From positions 1 through 64,000 of IMG/VR virus record IMGVR_UViG_3300032163_000002: a stretch of 64,000 nt of DNA, one strand, 5' to 3'. The DNA is from a virus. Below the pieces are notes generated by a model, which was not told the origin of the DNA, ran no database searches, and saw only the letters and a list, made by a program, of their open reading frames with translations. The position numbers were made by a program, and so were the translations under genes. The number at the start of each line of letters is the position of its first letter. Position 1 is the stretch's first letter. Shown one piece after another: positions 1 through 8,612 of the stretch.

Positions 1-515
1 GCCGCTGCTGGAAGAGCCCACTTCAAACCGAGCGCCTGAGTCGAATCGGCTGTGAGAACGTAAGCGTTCGTCCCGACCGGGATACGGTTCGCCGCCGTGT
101 CGTATCCCTGAAGATCACCCTTCGTCGTAACACTCACACTTGTTGGAGCAGCAGCCCATTTAATTCCTGTCGCTTGTGTGGAATCTGCTGTTAAAAGATA
201 CCCATTCGTTCCAACCCCGAGGCGTTGAGGTGCCGTATCATATGTTTGAATATCACCCTTTGTTGTGACAGAAAGAGTAGTTGCCGCTTGCCATGAAGGA
301 AGCGCGCTTGCGCCATTACTTTTCAAAACATATCCAGCTATCGAACCTGCGATTAAACAGACAGGCGTTCCAAGTGCATCATTTGATACAACAAGACCCC
401 CCTTGACACAAGCTATCCCGCCTCCTTTAAGTACCGCACGATCAAAAAGCGAAAATGGTTGTGCCAATGCAGGAAAAGCACACAGAAAAGCGAGAGCCAA
501 AAACAATTCTCTCAT
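1..515 (-). CDS. Tail-fibre protein with signal-peptide-like N-terminus (C-terminus beyond window)
   Basis: This gene starts with ATG at 515 and runs off the left edge, so about 171 codons are visible. GGGAG lies 7 nt before the start, 4 nt after the preceding fibre gene's stop. The first 18 residues look like a Sec signal peptide: a hydrophobic core followed by PALA and then QP. At least two tandem repeats of about 42 residues follow, of the form TTKGD-[IL]-Q-x-YDTA-x(6)-VGTN-x-Y-x-LTADSTQA-x-G-x-KWA. That repeat type is familiar from phage tail-fibre shafts. The fibre call rests on the repeats and on the neighbouring fibre gene. The signal peptide is odd for a virion protein. Confidence 0.75.
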   Translation of the reverse strand, partial: MRELFLALAFLCAFPALAQPFSLFDRAVLKGGGIACVKGGLVVSNDALGTPVCLIAGSIAGYVLKSNGASALPSWQAATTLSVTTKGDIQTYDTAPQRLGVGTNGYLLTADSTQATGIKWAAAPTSVSVTTKGDLQGYDTAANRIPVGTNAYVLTADSTQALGLKWALPAA

Positions 516-519
516 TAAA

Positions 520-2613
520 CTACTCCCACGTAGTCAATCTCCATCGGTCGAGGACAGTATTGATCGTCTGACCCCCCGTAATGGCAGCATTGAGTTCAAA
601 ATACACGGCCCACGCCGAAAGATCGGCGATATAGTTTCCCGAAGTTGCCTCCATCGCATAAAAGCCACCAGCCATGTCAATCGTTCCGGCCCACAGCATG
701 TCTTCCATTACCGGCCAGCCGCTTGCCCACGTCCCGTAATAAACGTCGATTCGATACGGGTTCCTCACGTAAAGGAGTGTGACGTTAAGTGCCGACGCGC
801 CGATGGTCTGATACGAAACCGTCCCGTTGCCGAATTGTCTTCCAAACGAGAGCCCCCCCGCTGCATTATTCGGAGCAGCCCACAGATTTTTCGCTCGGAC
901 CGCCCCGAAAAGATACGGGGCAGAACTGTAGAGACCGCCATATGTCCCGCCGCGTACACCCACAGCGAGATGGCATTCAGCAAATGACGTTGCATATGTA
1001 AAATCATAAGATGATCGGTACTGCCAGATTCCCCACGCGCCGCGCCGAAATCGGGTAGGTGTGACGAGATCGAAAATACTACCACTCGCCGCACCACCGG
1101 GATTGATTCGTAGCCATTGACGGGTCGAGCTTGCGTTACCCGTAAGGGTCAAACCCGAGCCATCAATGTTAATGGTATGTGTTCCACCCGCATTACTCCT
1201 ATAAATCTCATAAGAAATTCCATCGCCAAGCGCGTTGTAATTAGCGTAATCATCACCATCAAGATATCCATGTGACAACGCAGAAAAAACAGTCTCATGA
1301 AGTACTGCCAATGTAGGTGTCCACGGAGGCGTTACCGGGGGCACTTGAAAACTAGAATCTTCACGAAGATATTTTGTTGTACCGGGAGTTACACCCGGAT
1401 CTGGTACTAAACCTATTGCGTGTGAAGCACCAGAACCAACAAATACAGAAGAAGCAGGAGGTTCAACAAAAGTAGCGTCTTCACGAAGAAATCTCAATAT
1501 TCCGGCAACTGCACCGGGGTCTGGAACAGAACCAATCGAATGAGAAGGACCAGAAGCTCCGAACACAGGAGGAGTTGAGGAAATAGTCAACCCATGAATT
1601 ATGATAACACTGGAATTCGGTATGTAAGAAACCGTAAGTGTTAAATTATAGGCTGTTGCACCGGGGTCAAGAATTCCGTCTAGAAAAACAAGATCATTTG
1701 CCCCTAATCCCATTACCATCATATACGTAGTTGTTCCATTACCAGCCAGAACTTCTTTTGTGCCTCCACTACCTCCCGATGTCCACGCCAGCGGGTAATA
1801 CCCCGTCGGATAACTAATATTGTAGGGATCAAACCCAAGAACCATTCCAGCGGAAGGAGGAGTAGGAGGAAAAACAAGGTGTACATCAGCGGGAAGGGAA
1901 TCAGGAGCCACCAACCCTAAAACACTCGTTCCGTTGGCCGCAAGCTCTTTTAATTCAACCTGTCCCCCAGCTCCTGCGAGCGTACCCTGTGGAGGCACGA
2001 TCAGCGGCGTCAGGAGCCCGGCTGAAGGATTCGACCAGCGAAGAGGATACTTTCCCGGATAACCGGAGATCGTCGGGTCATAGACCAGCGCTGCCCCGGT
2101 AGCGGGGGCTGTAGAAGGAAGGATGTAGCGGAGATCAGCCACAAGACTGTCTGGAGCCAAGAAACTCGTGAAGTTCATCCCGTTAATTGCGAGTTCTCGT
2201 GCTCCGAATTCCCCTCCTTCACCTGCATCTACTCCTTGCGGGCTGATGTAAAGAGGAGTAGGAATTGACCAGCTACTTGAAATGAGAGGGATAAAAGCTT
2301 CCGTCAGATACTTGTTAGACAGATTCGGAGCTGAACCTCCCGGATAGCCTAGCAACGCTGCTTTTTGATCTGATGTTGGAGCAACCAATTCAAGTGCTGC
2401 AACCCGAGCCAAAAGTCCAGAGATGTCATCCCGCATTTTTTGAACAAGCGCGGGGTTGATTGCTCGATACAGATATTCGATATTCTCAGCGATGACTGGA
2501 ATAAGTGCCCCGTCAATTCTAGACAAGGCTCCTACACGGTCCCCACCAGACACCGAAGGATATAAGGGTATGTAAGAAACGGGAACGCTAGGATCGGGGG
2601 CTCTAGTCGGCAT
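520..2613 (-). CDS. Tail fibre / receptor-binding appendage protein
   Basis: This 697-residue protein has a modular repeat structure. Residues of about 110-200 and 200-290 are two copies of a unit containing PQG-x(4)-G-GG...A-NG...APDSL and ending in a YP-x-x-YPL-x-W segment. About residues 350-425 hold two copies of GSG-x-SH-x-IG-x-VPDPG...LRED-x-(S/T)-F-x-x-PP, a repeat typical of phage fibres. The C-terminal 250 residues are rich in Gly, Tyr and Trp and look like a globular tip domain. It sits downstream of a terminator and of the Ig-like gene and just upstream of a second fibre gene. Its exact position on the baseplate is not shown by the sequence. Confidence 0.75.
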   Translation of the reverse strand: MPTRAPDPSVPVSYIPLYPSVSGGDRVGALSRIDGALIPVIAENIEYLYRAINPALVQKMRDDISGLLARVAALELVAPTSDQKAALLGYPGGSAPNLSNKYLTEAFIPLISSSWSIPTPLYISPQGVDAGEGGEFGARELAINGMNFTSFLAPDSLVADLRYILPSTAPATGAALVYDPTISGYPGKYPLRWSNPSAGLLTPLIVPPQGTLAGAGGQVELKELAANGTSVLGLVAPDSLPADVHLVFPPTPPSAGMVLGFDPYNISYPTGYYPLAWTSGGSGGTKEVLAGNGTTTYMMVMGLGANDLVFLDGILDPGATAYNLTLTVSYIPNSSVIIIHGLTISSTPPVFGASGPSHSIGSVPDPGAVAGILRFLREDATFVEPPASSVFVGSGASHAIGLVPDPGVTPGTTKYLREDSSFQVPPVTPPWTPTLAVLHETVFSALSHGYLDGDDYANYNALGDGISYEIYRSNAGGTHTINIDGSGLTLTGNASSTRQWLRINPGGAASGSIFDLVTPTRFRRGAWGIWQYRSSYDFTYATSFAECHLAVGVRGGTYGGLYSSAPYLFGAVRAKNLWAAPNNAAGGLSFGRQFGNGTVSYQTIGASALNVTLLYVRNPYRIDVYYGTWASGWPVMEDMLWAGTIDMAGGFYAMEATSGNYIADLSAWAVYFELNAAITGGQTINTVLDRWRLTTWE

Positions 2614-2647
2614 TTACTCCCAACCTTCTCTCAAGATGATAGTTCTC

Positions 2648-2679
2648 TAAGAAAAAGGCCAGAGTTTCCTCTGGCCTTT
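2648..2679 (-). terminator. Rho-independent terminator after the Ig-like gene
   Basis: An 11-bp perfect stem (AAAGGCCAGAG paired with CTCTGGCCTTT) with a 4-nt loop is followed on the minus strand by a T-rich tract. It separates the Ig-like gene from the fibre gene, which would then need its own promoter. An ACTATC box lies between the hairpin and the fibre start. Confidence 0.85.
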
Positions 2680-2703
2680 GCTCCCGTTGACCTGTCAGAA
2701 AAA

Positions 2704-3027
2704 TTATCGCTGCTCGGGAGTACCAACCGCGAAATTCGCGGCAACGGCCTGCGAAGCGACAACCTGAAAACCCTGCACGCCAACGATCTCCGTAATACCG
2801 GGGCTGAGATCAGCATCAGCCTTTACAGAAATCTGAGCCGTACCGAGCGGGCCAACCGTCGAAACGACGGCAGAAAGCCCATCAGCAGCAGGCACTACGG
2901 TGAGAATTGCCGGGTCAGAAGAAGCCCATACCGGAGCGCCTTCCACAACAGCAGGATTACCCGCCGCATCAACAAAAGAGACTGCAACAGAAACCTTCTG
3001 TTCGTCGGTAAGAATGAAATCTGCCAT
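2704..3027 (-). CDS. Small Ig-like (BIG_2-type) protein
   Basis: The 107 residues form a single Ig-like fold candidate. The pattern WASSDPAILTV followed by G-x(2)-A-x-V-x-T-x-G-x-x-GTA-x-I-x-V-x-A is that of bacterial Ig-like group 2 domains. Such short proteins are common near phage tail and capsid genes, where they serve as decoration or adhesion modules. The start has AAGGAG 7 nt upstream. It is the last gene before a strong terminator. A virion role is inferred from fold and position only. Confidence 0.7.
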   Translation of the reverse strand: MADFILTDEQKVSVAVSFVDAAGNPAVVEGAPVWASSDPAILTVVPAADGLSAVVSTVGPLGTAQISVKADADLSPGITEIVGVQGFQVVASQAVAANFAVGTPEQR

Positions 3028-3057
3028 GATATTCTCCTTTTTATGTGAGGTTGAAAT

Positions 3058-3237
3058 TTAGCGCTTACTAACAGGTCCGACAGTAAATTTTGCCTTTATA
3101 CTCCTTTTTTTTGATTCTGTTGTCATATCGAGAAGAACTTTGAACATAAGAGTGAGCACGCCTAAACCAAACAAATATACGAGATAGTCGTACGTTTTCG
3201 GAGAGGGGTGCTCTTCGTTATCTTCAACAAATTTCAT
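3058..3237 (-). CDS. Small membrane protein (59 aa)
   Basis: This short gene encodes a single predicted membrane segment (about residues 18-37, YLVYLFGLGVLTLMFKVLL) flanked by an acidic N-terminus and a basic C-terminus. The start follows AAGGGGGTGAA, and its ATG overlaps the stop of the preceding small membrane gene, which suggests coupled translation. No family was recognised. A holin- or spanin-like role is possible but not supported by any motif. Confidence 0.65.
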   Translation of the reverse strand: MKFVEDNEEHPSPKTYDYLVYLFGLGVLTLMFKVLLDMTTESKKRSIKAKFTVGPVSKR

Positions 3238-3380
3238 TTCACCCCCTTACGAAATTCCACAGGCCCTATTTTCCACTTCATTGTGATATTTGGCGTTTCT
3301 GGTAACTTCTGATTTCGTTGTCCTATCAAAAATCCAGCCAGAAAAAAGACAACTGCTACGAGAAGGCCAAATAAAGTCAT
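3234..3380 (-). CDS. Small membrane protein (48 aa)
   Basis: An N-terminal hydrophobic helix (LLVAVVFFLAGFLIG, about residues 6-20) is followed by a polar tail. Its ATG overlaps the stop of the upstream gene, and its own stop overlaps the next start, so three genes are chained. Function is unknown. Confidence 0.6.
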   Translation of the reverse strand: MTLFGLLVAVVFFLAGFLIGQRNQKLPETPNITMKWKIGPVEFRKGVK

Positions 3381-3643
3381 AAATTGTCGAAAAATTCCTG
3401 TGGTTTCTCCTCTGCTTCTTCTCCACCAAGATAATTACTGATATGCTTCGAAGTCGTATTAGACCATTTCTTGTCAGTACGATAATACTTTCCACCAATG
3501 CGCGCTGCAACAGGCGTATCGTATGAAAAGAAAGTTTCATCTCCATTCGGCATCGTATGAACAAATTGGTTCGGCCCAAGAGTCTTTCCTTGTGCTTCAC
3601 CAATAAGAGCCTCAACAATTTTTTCGGTTGAATTTGATCTCAT
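3377..3643 (-). CDS. Unknown protein with N-terminal IVxxLIxE tag
   Basis: The protein of about 88 residues begins with a short helix reading EKIVEALIGE (residues 7-16), the segment shared with many genes of this module. A compact domain follows with GGKYYRTDKKWS and an acidic tail. The ATG at 3643 is favoured over the one at 3649 because AGG lies 9 nt upstream of it. No known family was recognised. The N-terminal tag fits a T4-like capsid-targeting sequence with a predicted cleavage after IGE. Confidence 0.65.
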   Translation of the reverse strand: MRSNSTEKIVEALIGEAQGKTLGPNQFVHTMPNGDETFFSYDTPVAARIGGKYYRTDKKWSNTTSKHISNYLGGEEAEEKPQEFFDNL

Positions 3644-3656
3644 TAGCATCTGCCTA

Positions 3657-3833
3657 TTATGGTGTCTTAGGTTTCTTTAAGGTATTAAACAACCATTCAA
3701 CACCTAAAATCATAACATAAATGACGAAAGCAAGCCCACCAAATGACCCTAACTTAAGAAGCCACGCAGGAGCAGTGAAAACAGCGAGGAAAAGAACTGA
3801 AAGCAAAAGAGCAATGACAGCTTCTAGTAACAT
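3657..3833 (-). CDS. Two-helix small membrane protein (58 aa), holin-like
   Basis: Two hydrophobic helices (about residues 3-24 and 31-49) are separated by a short turn and followed by a basic tail (NTLKKPKTP). The leader AAGGAGATATACC is an excellent ribosome-binding site. Size and topology are those of small holins, but no lysis enzyme is adjacent, so holin is only one possibility. Confidence 0.65.
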   Translation of the reverse strand: MLLEAVIALLLSVLFLAVFTAPAWLLKLGSFGGLAFVIYVMILGVEWLFNTLKKPKTP

Positions 3834-3845
3834 GGTATATCTCCT

Positions 3846-4211
3846 TTATCGAGTTCCAATCATTCCATGAGGCCCAAAATGCGCCCCCCACGAAGACGAA
3901 TCATTGACATTGCCACGAGTGAAATTCTTCGCCGGACCTTTCCAACTCGCAGGATACCAAATATCTCCTGTTGCCCGCTCGACGAAACAATAAACGCTCC
4001 TGCTAGAACCATCTGATTTGACAATTCTAATATATTTAGGCCCAATATCCGTACTAAATGTCGGTGGTTTTATATGCTCCGGAGGAGTTCGTCCTGACCA
4101 GTTAGACCCAAAATTGTCACCTGTTACTTTTTTCAGATGCTCAATGAACGCAGCAACACCATCCTCAACACTCTCTCGCAAGAGATTCTTGACGATGGCT
4201 TCAGCGTTCAC
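3846..4211 (-). CDS. Unknown protein with N-terminal IVxxLLxE tag
   Basis: This 121-residue protein starts at GTG overlapping the upstream stop (GTGA). Residues 4-13 (EAIVKNLLRE) match the recurring tag. The body contains PKYIRIVKSDGSSRSVYCFVE and GDIWYPASWKGPAKN, a short beta-rich domain like those of other small phage hypotheticals. Function is unknown. Confidence 0.65.
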   Translation of the reverse strand: MNAEAIVKNLLRESVEDGVAAFIEHLKKVTGDNFGSNWSGRTPPEHIKPPTFSTDIGPKYIRIVKSDGSSRSVYCFVERATGDIWYPASWKGPAKNFTRGNVNDSSSWGAHFGPHGMIGTR

Positions 4212-4546
4212 GGATTAAACTCGCTGATCCAACTGCTGATGATTTCGGCAAGCTGATCAAAATAAATGTCATCCACTTCCTTAAGCTTATTAACGCTCCC
4301 TACATTACCTAGCTTATAAAGAGCAACCGTATAAGTATCTGTCCCAGCGTCATATTTAATGGTGATTTTCCCACGCTTGCCGACACGAAACATTAGCGAA
4401 TCCGAAGACTTGATGAAGTCTCGCGCACCCCACCGAGATAGCCCACTTAACCCGCCGAAGCCGCTCGCGACACGAAGTTGCTGAAGAATCGTGTCAGCCA
4501 CGTCTTCATATAGAAGTTTTCTGATAATAATTTCAATTTGATTCAT
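4208..4546 (-). CDS. Unknown protein with N-terminal tag (RKLLYED)
   Basis: The 112-residue product opens with IEIIIRKLLYED, another version of the tag. Two or three beta strands follow (KRGKITIKYDAGTDTYTVALYKLG). ATG starts the gene, 14 nt inside the preceding gene's end. No family was identified. Confidence 0.65.
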   Translation of the reverse strand: MNQIEIIIRKLLYEDVADTILQQLRVASGFGGLSGLSRWGARDFIKSSDSLMFRVGKRGKITIKYDAGTDTYTVALYKLGNVGSVNKLKEVDDIYFDQLAEIISSWISEFNP

Positions 4547-4805
4547 ACTTGTCGCATGACCATCTCATGCTACCAACTTTGTTTCCGTTAACATCCCTGA
4601 GGTTAATTGAATCACCGGGGGCTAAGTCCTTGGCAGCAAGTTCGTGCAGAATACGCCGACACTCTTCCCACGGGTCATCTGTAAAAGCCTCATTATCTGT
4701 TTCGATCAAAATCGTAATCTGCTTTCCAGAAGAACCTATTTCCTTTAACGGAACCGCCGTCAACTCGGCAAAAAGTTTCTGGTGCATGTTCACACGTTCA
4801 GACAT
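4533..4805 (-). CDS. Hypothetical protein (90 aa)
   Basis: The central part reads as a compact alpha/beta domain: ITILIETDNEAF, then WEECRRILHELAAKD, then GDSINLRDVNGNKVGSM. This resembles a widespread small phage protein family of unknown function. The N-terminus (HQKLFAE) is a weak version of the tag. The ATG overlaps the previous stop as TAATG, and GGAG lies upstream. Confidence 0.65.
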   Translation of the reverse strand: MSERVNMHQKLFAELTAVPLKEIGSSGKQITILIETDNEAFTDDPWEECRRILHELAAKDLAPGDSINLRDVNGNKVGSMRWSCDKYESN

Positions 4806-5401
4806 TAGAATTCTCCATTAAATTCTTTGTGGCGAGAAGGATCAACCACGAAATTTTCACCACGCGTAGCATAATCTTTCTCCGGCACCAGAAAATACTT
4901 TTCTGGCCCACTACCTTCACGCCCACCCTTCTTAGCAACAACACCAACCATGCCCTTCGGAACCTTATCGTGCCAATCACCCCATGCCGCATACGAAATC
5001 CAATCATTTGCGTGCTGCTTGTAGAAAGCCCGCTGCCGAAGAACATGAGAATCTTCTGGTTTGACACTTTCCCCTGTTACTTTTTCATACTCATCAGGGT
5101 AATAATGTTTAAGGGCTTTCTTGGCTGAGTCAACCTTGCTGGAGTCAAAAATATTCGGGAAGGTTAAATGGACAATATTATAGTCCACATCTTCTTCATA
5201 CCATCCACCCTGTTTCCTCCATACCGAATTGACTTTCTGATTCATCGAAGGTTCCAGCTTATATCCGCCGTGAGTTGACGTACCAACAAAAACAATTCCC
5301 GGAGCTATTTGCTCTATGCTATCGGCTTTGCCCCACGGAGTTCGCATTCCCTCCCCGACTTCTCCGAGAAGGTTTTCAACAATCCGCTCAACTATGCTCA
5401 T
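4805..5401 (-). CDS. Unknown protein with clear N-terminal IVENLLGE tag
   Basis: The ATG at 5401 is chosen because GGGAG lies 9 nt upstream and because it places the tag (MSIVERIVENLLGEV) exactly at the N-terminus. The remaining 180 residues contain GGYKLEPSMNQKVNSVWRK, a Leu/Lys helix (AKKALKHYYPDEYEK) and GGREGSGPEKYFLVPEKDYATRG. It is one of the clearest examples of tag plus unique body. No enzymatic motif was seen. Confidence 0.7.
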   Translation of the reverse strand: MSIVERIVENLLGEVGEGMRTPWGKADSIEQIAPGIVFVGTSTHGGYKLEPSMNQKVNSVWRKQGGWYEEDVDYNIVHLTFPNIFDSSKVDSAKKALKHYYPDEYEKVTGESVKPEDSHVLRQRAFYKQHANDWISYAAWGDWHDKVPKGMVGVVAKKGGREGSGPEKYFLVPEKDYATRGENFVVDPSRHKEFNGEF

Positions 5402-5636
5402 CACTGAAAACTCCCGAGTCCATCGCATCTTCGGCGCAACCATCACACATATCCGTACCAGTCTCATCTTCCATGTCTATACGATAAAGTCTCTGTGTGG
5501 GCTTGGCTGAACACTTTTCACTGCCCTTATGAACCGGACAACCGGGATCGCCGCATTCACACGCGAAATTCGCGCTCTTCGAGTAGTCCCGCTCCAACAA
5601 CCTGCCGACGATTTTTTTGACCAGCGTGTTAGCCAT
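5388..5636 (-). CDS. Cys-rich zinc-binding protein with N-terminal tag
   Basis: The start at 5636 has GGAG 9 nt upstream. Residues 6-15 read VKKIVGRLLE. The body has a C-x-C-x(4)-C-x-V-H-x(5)-C cluster followed later by C-x-x-C, consistent with a small zinc-binding fold. Function is unknown. It overlaps both neighbours by a few bases. Confidence 0.65.
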   Translation of the reverse strand: MANTLVKKIVGRLLERDYSKSANFACECGDPGCPVHKGSEKCSAKPTQRLYRIDMEDETGTDMCDGCAEDAMDSGVFSDEHS

Positions 5637-6015
5637 AAATAACGTCTCCAAACAGGGCGTACTGAATGATGGCATCCGCGTCCCCAGCATCGAAGTCGAT
5701 TTCTTCCTCGCTCTCCTCCGAGCCGAGCATGTTCGCCGAGAACCTGCTACTTCCGGAAGAAGGCTGACCCTTCTGTAAGAACAGCGCCAGCCCCGTGTCG
5801 AACTTTTCACGGGTCAGGTCGTACCACTTGTCTTCTTCCGAATCATGGATCTTGGTCGGAAACTGCGTCCCTTTCATCGAGTCGGCCCAATAATTGATCC
5901 CGCCCTCCGCCGCCACGCTGAGGATATCCTTCGCAAGCTGGTCGCTGGCCTTGCCCTCGGCGAGCCTGCGGCGCGGGATGACGAGTGCTTTAGTGAGCCC
6001 GCTCTTGATTTTCAC
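5629..6015 (-). CDS. Conserved phage hypothetical protein
   Basis: A GTG at 6015 is preferred because AAGGAG stands 6 nt upstream; an in-frame ATG at 6030 lacks a ribosome site. The protein contains ILSVAAEGGINYWAD and ends in DAGDADAIIQYALFGDVIYG. Both motifs recall a family common in proteobacterial phages and plasmids, of unknown function. It is the first gene after the sheath terminator. No xIVxxLLxE tag is evident. Confidence 0.65.
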   Translation of the reverse strand: MKIKSGLTKALVIPRRRLAEGKASDQLAKDILSVAAEGGINYWADSMKGTQFPTKIHDSEEDKWYDLTREKFDTGLALFLQKGQPSSGSSRFSANMLGSEESEEEIDFDAGDADAIIQYALFGDVIYG

Positions 6016-6032
6016 TTCATACTCCTTCATGC

Positions 6033-6067
6033 AAAAGAGCAGGCCCCCTCTTTCAAGAGAGCCTGCT
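6033..6067 (-). terminator. Terminator after the tail sheath gene
   Basis: AGCAGGC pairs with GCCTGCT across a 16-nt loop that can extend the stem, followed by CTTTT on the minus strand. It lies between the sheath stop and the next start. Confidence 0.7.
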
Positions 6068-6082
6068 TCACAGATCAGCTAA

Positions 6083-8563
6083 TTAAAAGGTCATATCCGC
6101 GAAATTCGTGCCCGTGTTCGTCACAGCGAACTTGACCTCGATAAACTCAGCCGCCTTTGTCGGCTTAAGAGCAACTACTCCGTGCATTTCGCTCCGGTCG
6201 ATAGCATCTGGCGGGTTCGTATTCTTGTCACAAATAACCATGTAATCGTAAACACCCCGCTTCTGCTTGACCATCTCCATATAAGGCTGCACAAGATTGA
6301 CGAACGTGTGCCAAGTGATCGGGTCATTCGGCTCGAAAACGAGATAACGCACCGCTGTCGCTATAACCTTGCGAAGATAAAGAATGAGTCGAACAACGTT
6401 GACCCGATCAAGAGCAGAAGGCTTCCGCTGAAGTGACCGCTGACCAAAAATCGTAATACCGTCCTTACGGAAATTCACGATGGGGTTGACAGAGTTCTGG
6501 TTGCCGTAAAGGAGATCCCGCTCACCCTTATCAGGGTTATACTCCAACTTGAGGGGCTGAAGCAGGTGGCCTCGATTAAGACCAGCAGGAGCGTACCACG
6601 TCTCTGTCGTGTAATCCGTAAAAGCGTACACACCTGCGGCGAGACCAGAAGGCGGCACCCATACTTTCTGCTTATTCACAGCATCATAAATCTGGAGCCA
6701 CGACCAGTAAAGAGCACCGTAGAAAGTGTTAAACGCCTGATGATCGTTATAAGCATTCGCACCGTTATGCCAATCCGTGACCTGTTGAACGGTCAACCCA
6801 AGCGGCGGATCAATGATAGCCATGCAATCCCCACGGGTCGAGCAAATCAACAACATCTCGTTAATAACCGCCGCACTTGAAATACCCGGTACTGCAAGGA
6901 GGTTCAGATCAAAGTCTTCAGCATTGGCGAAAAGCTGAAGCCCCGTCTTAACCGGGGAAAGCTCGCCAATATACTCACTATCCGAAATATCAGAAATACC
7001 ATCATTGCCACCAGCAAGAGTCGAAGCAATAAACGCCGGAACTACAGAAGAAGACCCGTTATTTGTCACAGTGATATACGCCGAAATTTCGTTGATCTGT
7101 GTCTCGCAGAAGCTTGTACTCGCTGAATTCTTATTCAAGTTATCAAACGATTCGACGTAAGCATCTCCATCATAAACGAGAAGCTTGAAGGATGTACCTG
7201 CACCGTCAGCCGATACTGTTGCAATAACTCGCAAATTATTGCCGTGAGTGCCCTTCGTAGCCGCAGTAACCGTAATTGACGTAGTAGCGGTATTCCCAGC
7301 ACCGGAAACAGATGCCGTCGAAAAATTGAAGGCGTACTGACCTGTGCCACCCGAGTCAACCTGCACGGAACCTGACGATCCAGCTACCAGAGTGGCGATG
7401 GTAACACCCCCTGCTGTATTGACAGAGGCGATACCTTCGTTATACCCCGTTGAACCGATGACGACATTGATTGCGTCAACCGCCGCCTGCGCGCCAATAG
7501 CTCCATTCGAAAATGCAACAACACGAACGTTTCCACCATTAAAACGAAGATGCAGAGAATTATTAGCCCCGAGACTGAACGGACCCGCCACAGCACCCGC
7601 CGAAACGGCCTTCGTCGCTACCGTTCCAATATGAACACTCAGATCGAAGCCGAGAATACTCGTTGCGGTTGAAGAACCAAGAACCTGAACAGTCGAAGAC
7701 GTACCAGTTGTAGCAGAAATGACACGAACAACGTGATTCCCACCGTCAACCTGTGCCGAAGCCGTACCGTGAGAAGTAATAACGCCATTGATGCTGGTCG
7801 CAATATCCGTTGCCGCTTCATCTCCAGCGGTCAGCGTAACATTATAGATCGTTCCATCAATAGCAATATCCAATACATCATTTGAATTCTGAACGATCGT
7901 GTAAGGTTCATTAACCGCTACACCCTGAATCTTGCCAGCCGTAGCCGCAAGGCCATTTACCGCACCTGCCGTAAAACCAAGCGTTGTGTTCGCCGTTGAA
8001 CCATTTCCAATGGTGTCGATGGTCACAGCACCACCGCTACCGACAGTATTTGTAGTAATGGTAATAGTCTGATCCGGATTTACCGCTACGACGCATCCAG
8101 AGACAGCATTCGCAATCTCTGACGCCACCTGAGTCGCCGTGCGCACACCCTTTGTCAGTGTAACTGCGATGAATGAACCTGCGTCAATTTTGACACGAAG
8201 AACTTCATTTGCAGTTGACCGAATCGTGTAGGGTCCAGCTACGCCGGAAGACACGCTCGCTGTCGTAGTCTTCTCCTTGAGCGCCACCGCTGCCTGCGCT
8301 GCGCTGGCTCCTGCGACCCGAACGAAGAACATCTGACTGCCATAGCGGAGGAACTGAAGCGCCGCATAAGGAGCCATGTAGTTCGGATTCGGGTTTCCAA
8401 ACGAAGAAACGAACGACAACACGTTAGAAATATAAGTAGCCTCGTTGAGCGGGCCTTTAGATGCGGCCCCAACAATCCCGAGAATCGTCGTCGAAAGATT
8501 CGGGATATAAAGGCTCAGGTCTAGAATAGTTGTATAAACTCCCGGACTTATGTACGTGGGCAT
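6083..8563 (-). CDS. Contractile tail sheath protein
   Basis: This 826-residue protein starts PTYISPGVYTTILDLS and continues with TTILGIVGAASKGPLNEAT, the N-terminal signature of phage tail sheath proteins. The C-terminal third keeps the sheath core, with GDCMAIIDPP, YNDHQAFNTFYGALYWSWLQI, and the INFRKDGITIFGQRSLQ and LDRVNVVRLI...FEPNDP segments. This core forms the contracting tube-sheath lattice of myoviruses. Three repeated domains of about 100 residues are inserted between the N-terminal and core regions (about 107-200, 213-310, 322-415), making it larger than typical sheaths (about 400-660). Position between neck and fibre genes agrees with the call. Confidence 0.95.
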   Translation of the reverse strand: MPTYISPGVYTTILDLSLYIPNLSTTILGIVGAASKGPLNEATYISNVLSFVSSFGNPNPNYMAPYAALQFLRYGSQMFFVRVAGASAAQAAVALKEKTTTASVSSGVAGPYTIRSTANEVLRVKIDAGSFIAVTLTKGVRTATQVASEIANAVSGCVVAVNPDQTITITTNTVGSGGAVTIDTIGNGSTANTTLGFTAGAVNGLAATAGKIQGVAVNEPYTIVQNSNDVLDIAIDGTIYNVTLTAGDEAATDIATSINGVITSHGTASAQVDGGNHVVRVISATTGTSSTVQVLGSSTATSILGFDLSVHIGTVATKAVSAGAVAGPFSLGANNSLHLRFNGGNVRVVAFSNGAIGAQAAVDAINVVIGSTGYNEGIASVNTAGGVTIATLVAGSSGSVQVDSGGTGQYAFNFSTASVSGAGNTATTSITVTAATKGTHGNNLRVIATVSADGAGTSFKLLVYDGDAYVESFDNLNKNSASTSFCETQINEISAYITVTNNGSSSVVPAFIASTLAGGNDGISDISDSEYIGELSPVKTGLQLFANAEDFDLNLLAVPGISSAAVINEMLLICSTRGDCMAIIDPPLGLTVQQVTDWHNGANAYNDHQAFNTFYGALYWSWLQIYDAVNKQKVWVPPSGLAAGVYAFTDYTTETWYAPAGLNRGHLLQPLKLEYNPDKGERDLLYGNQNSVNPIVNFRKDGITIFGQRSLQRKPSALDRVNVVRLILYLRKVIATAVRYLVFEPNDPITWHTFVNLVQPYMEMVKQKRGVYDYMVICDKNTNPPDAIDRSEMHGVVALKPTKAAEFIEVKFAVTNTGTNFADMTF

Positions 8564-8612
8564 GTTTTTGTACCTCTTCTATCTAGATAGTTGTTATCGA
8601 CTTTTTTTGTCG

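Noticed and set aside
265-987. Plus-strand open frame of 240 codons
   Set aside because: It lies opposite two tail-fibre genes whose repeats and ribosome sites are clear; its own translation has no recognisable pattern.
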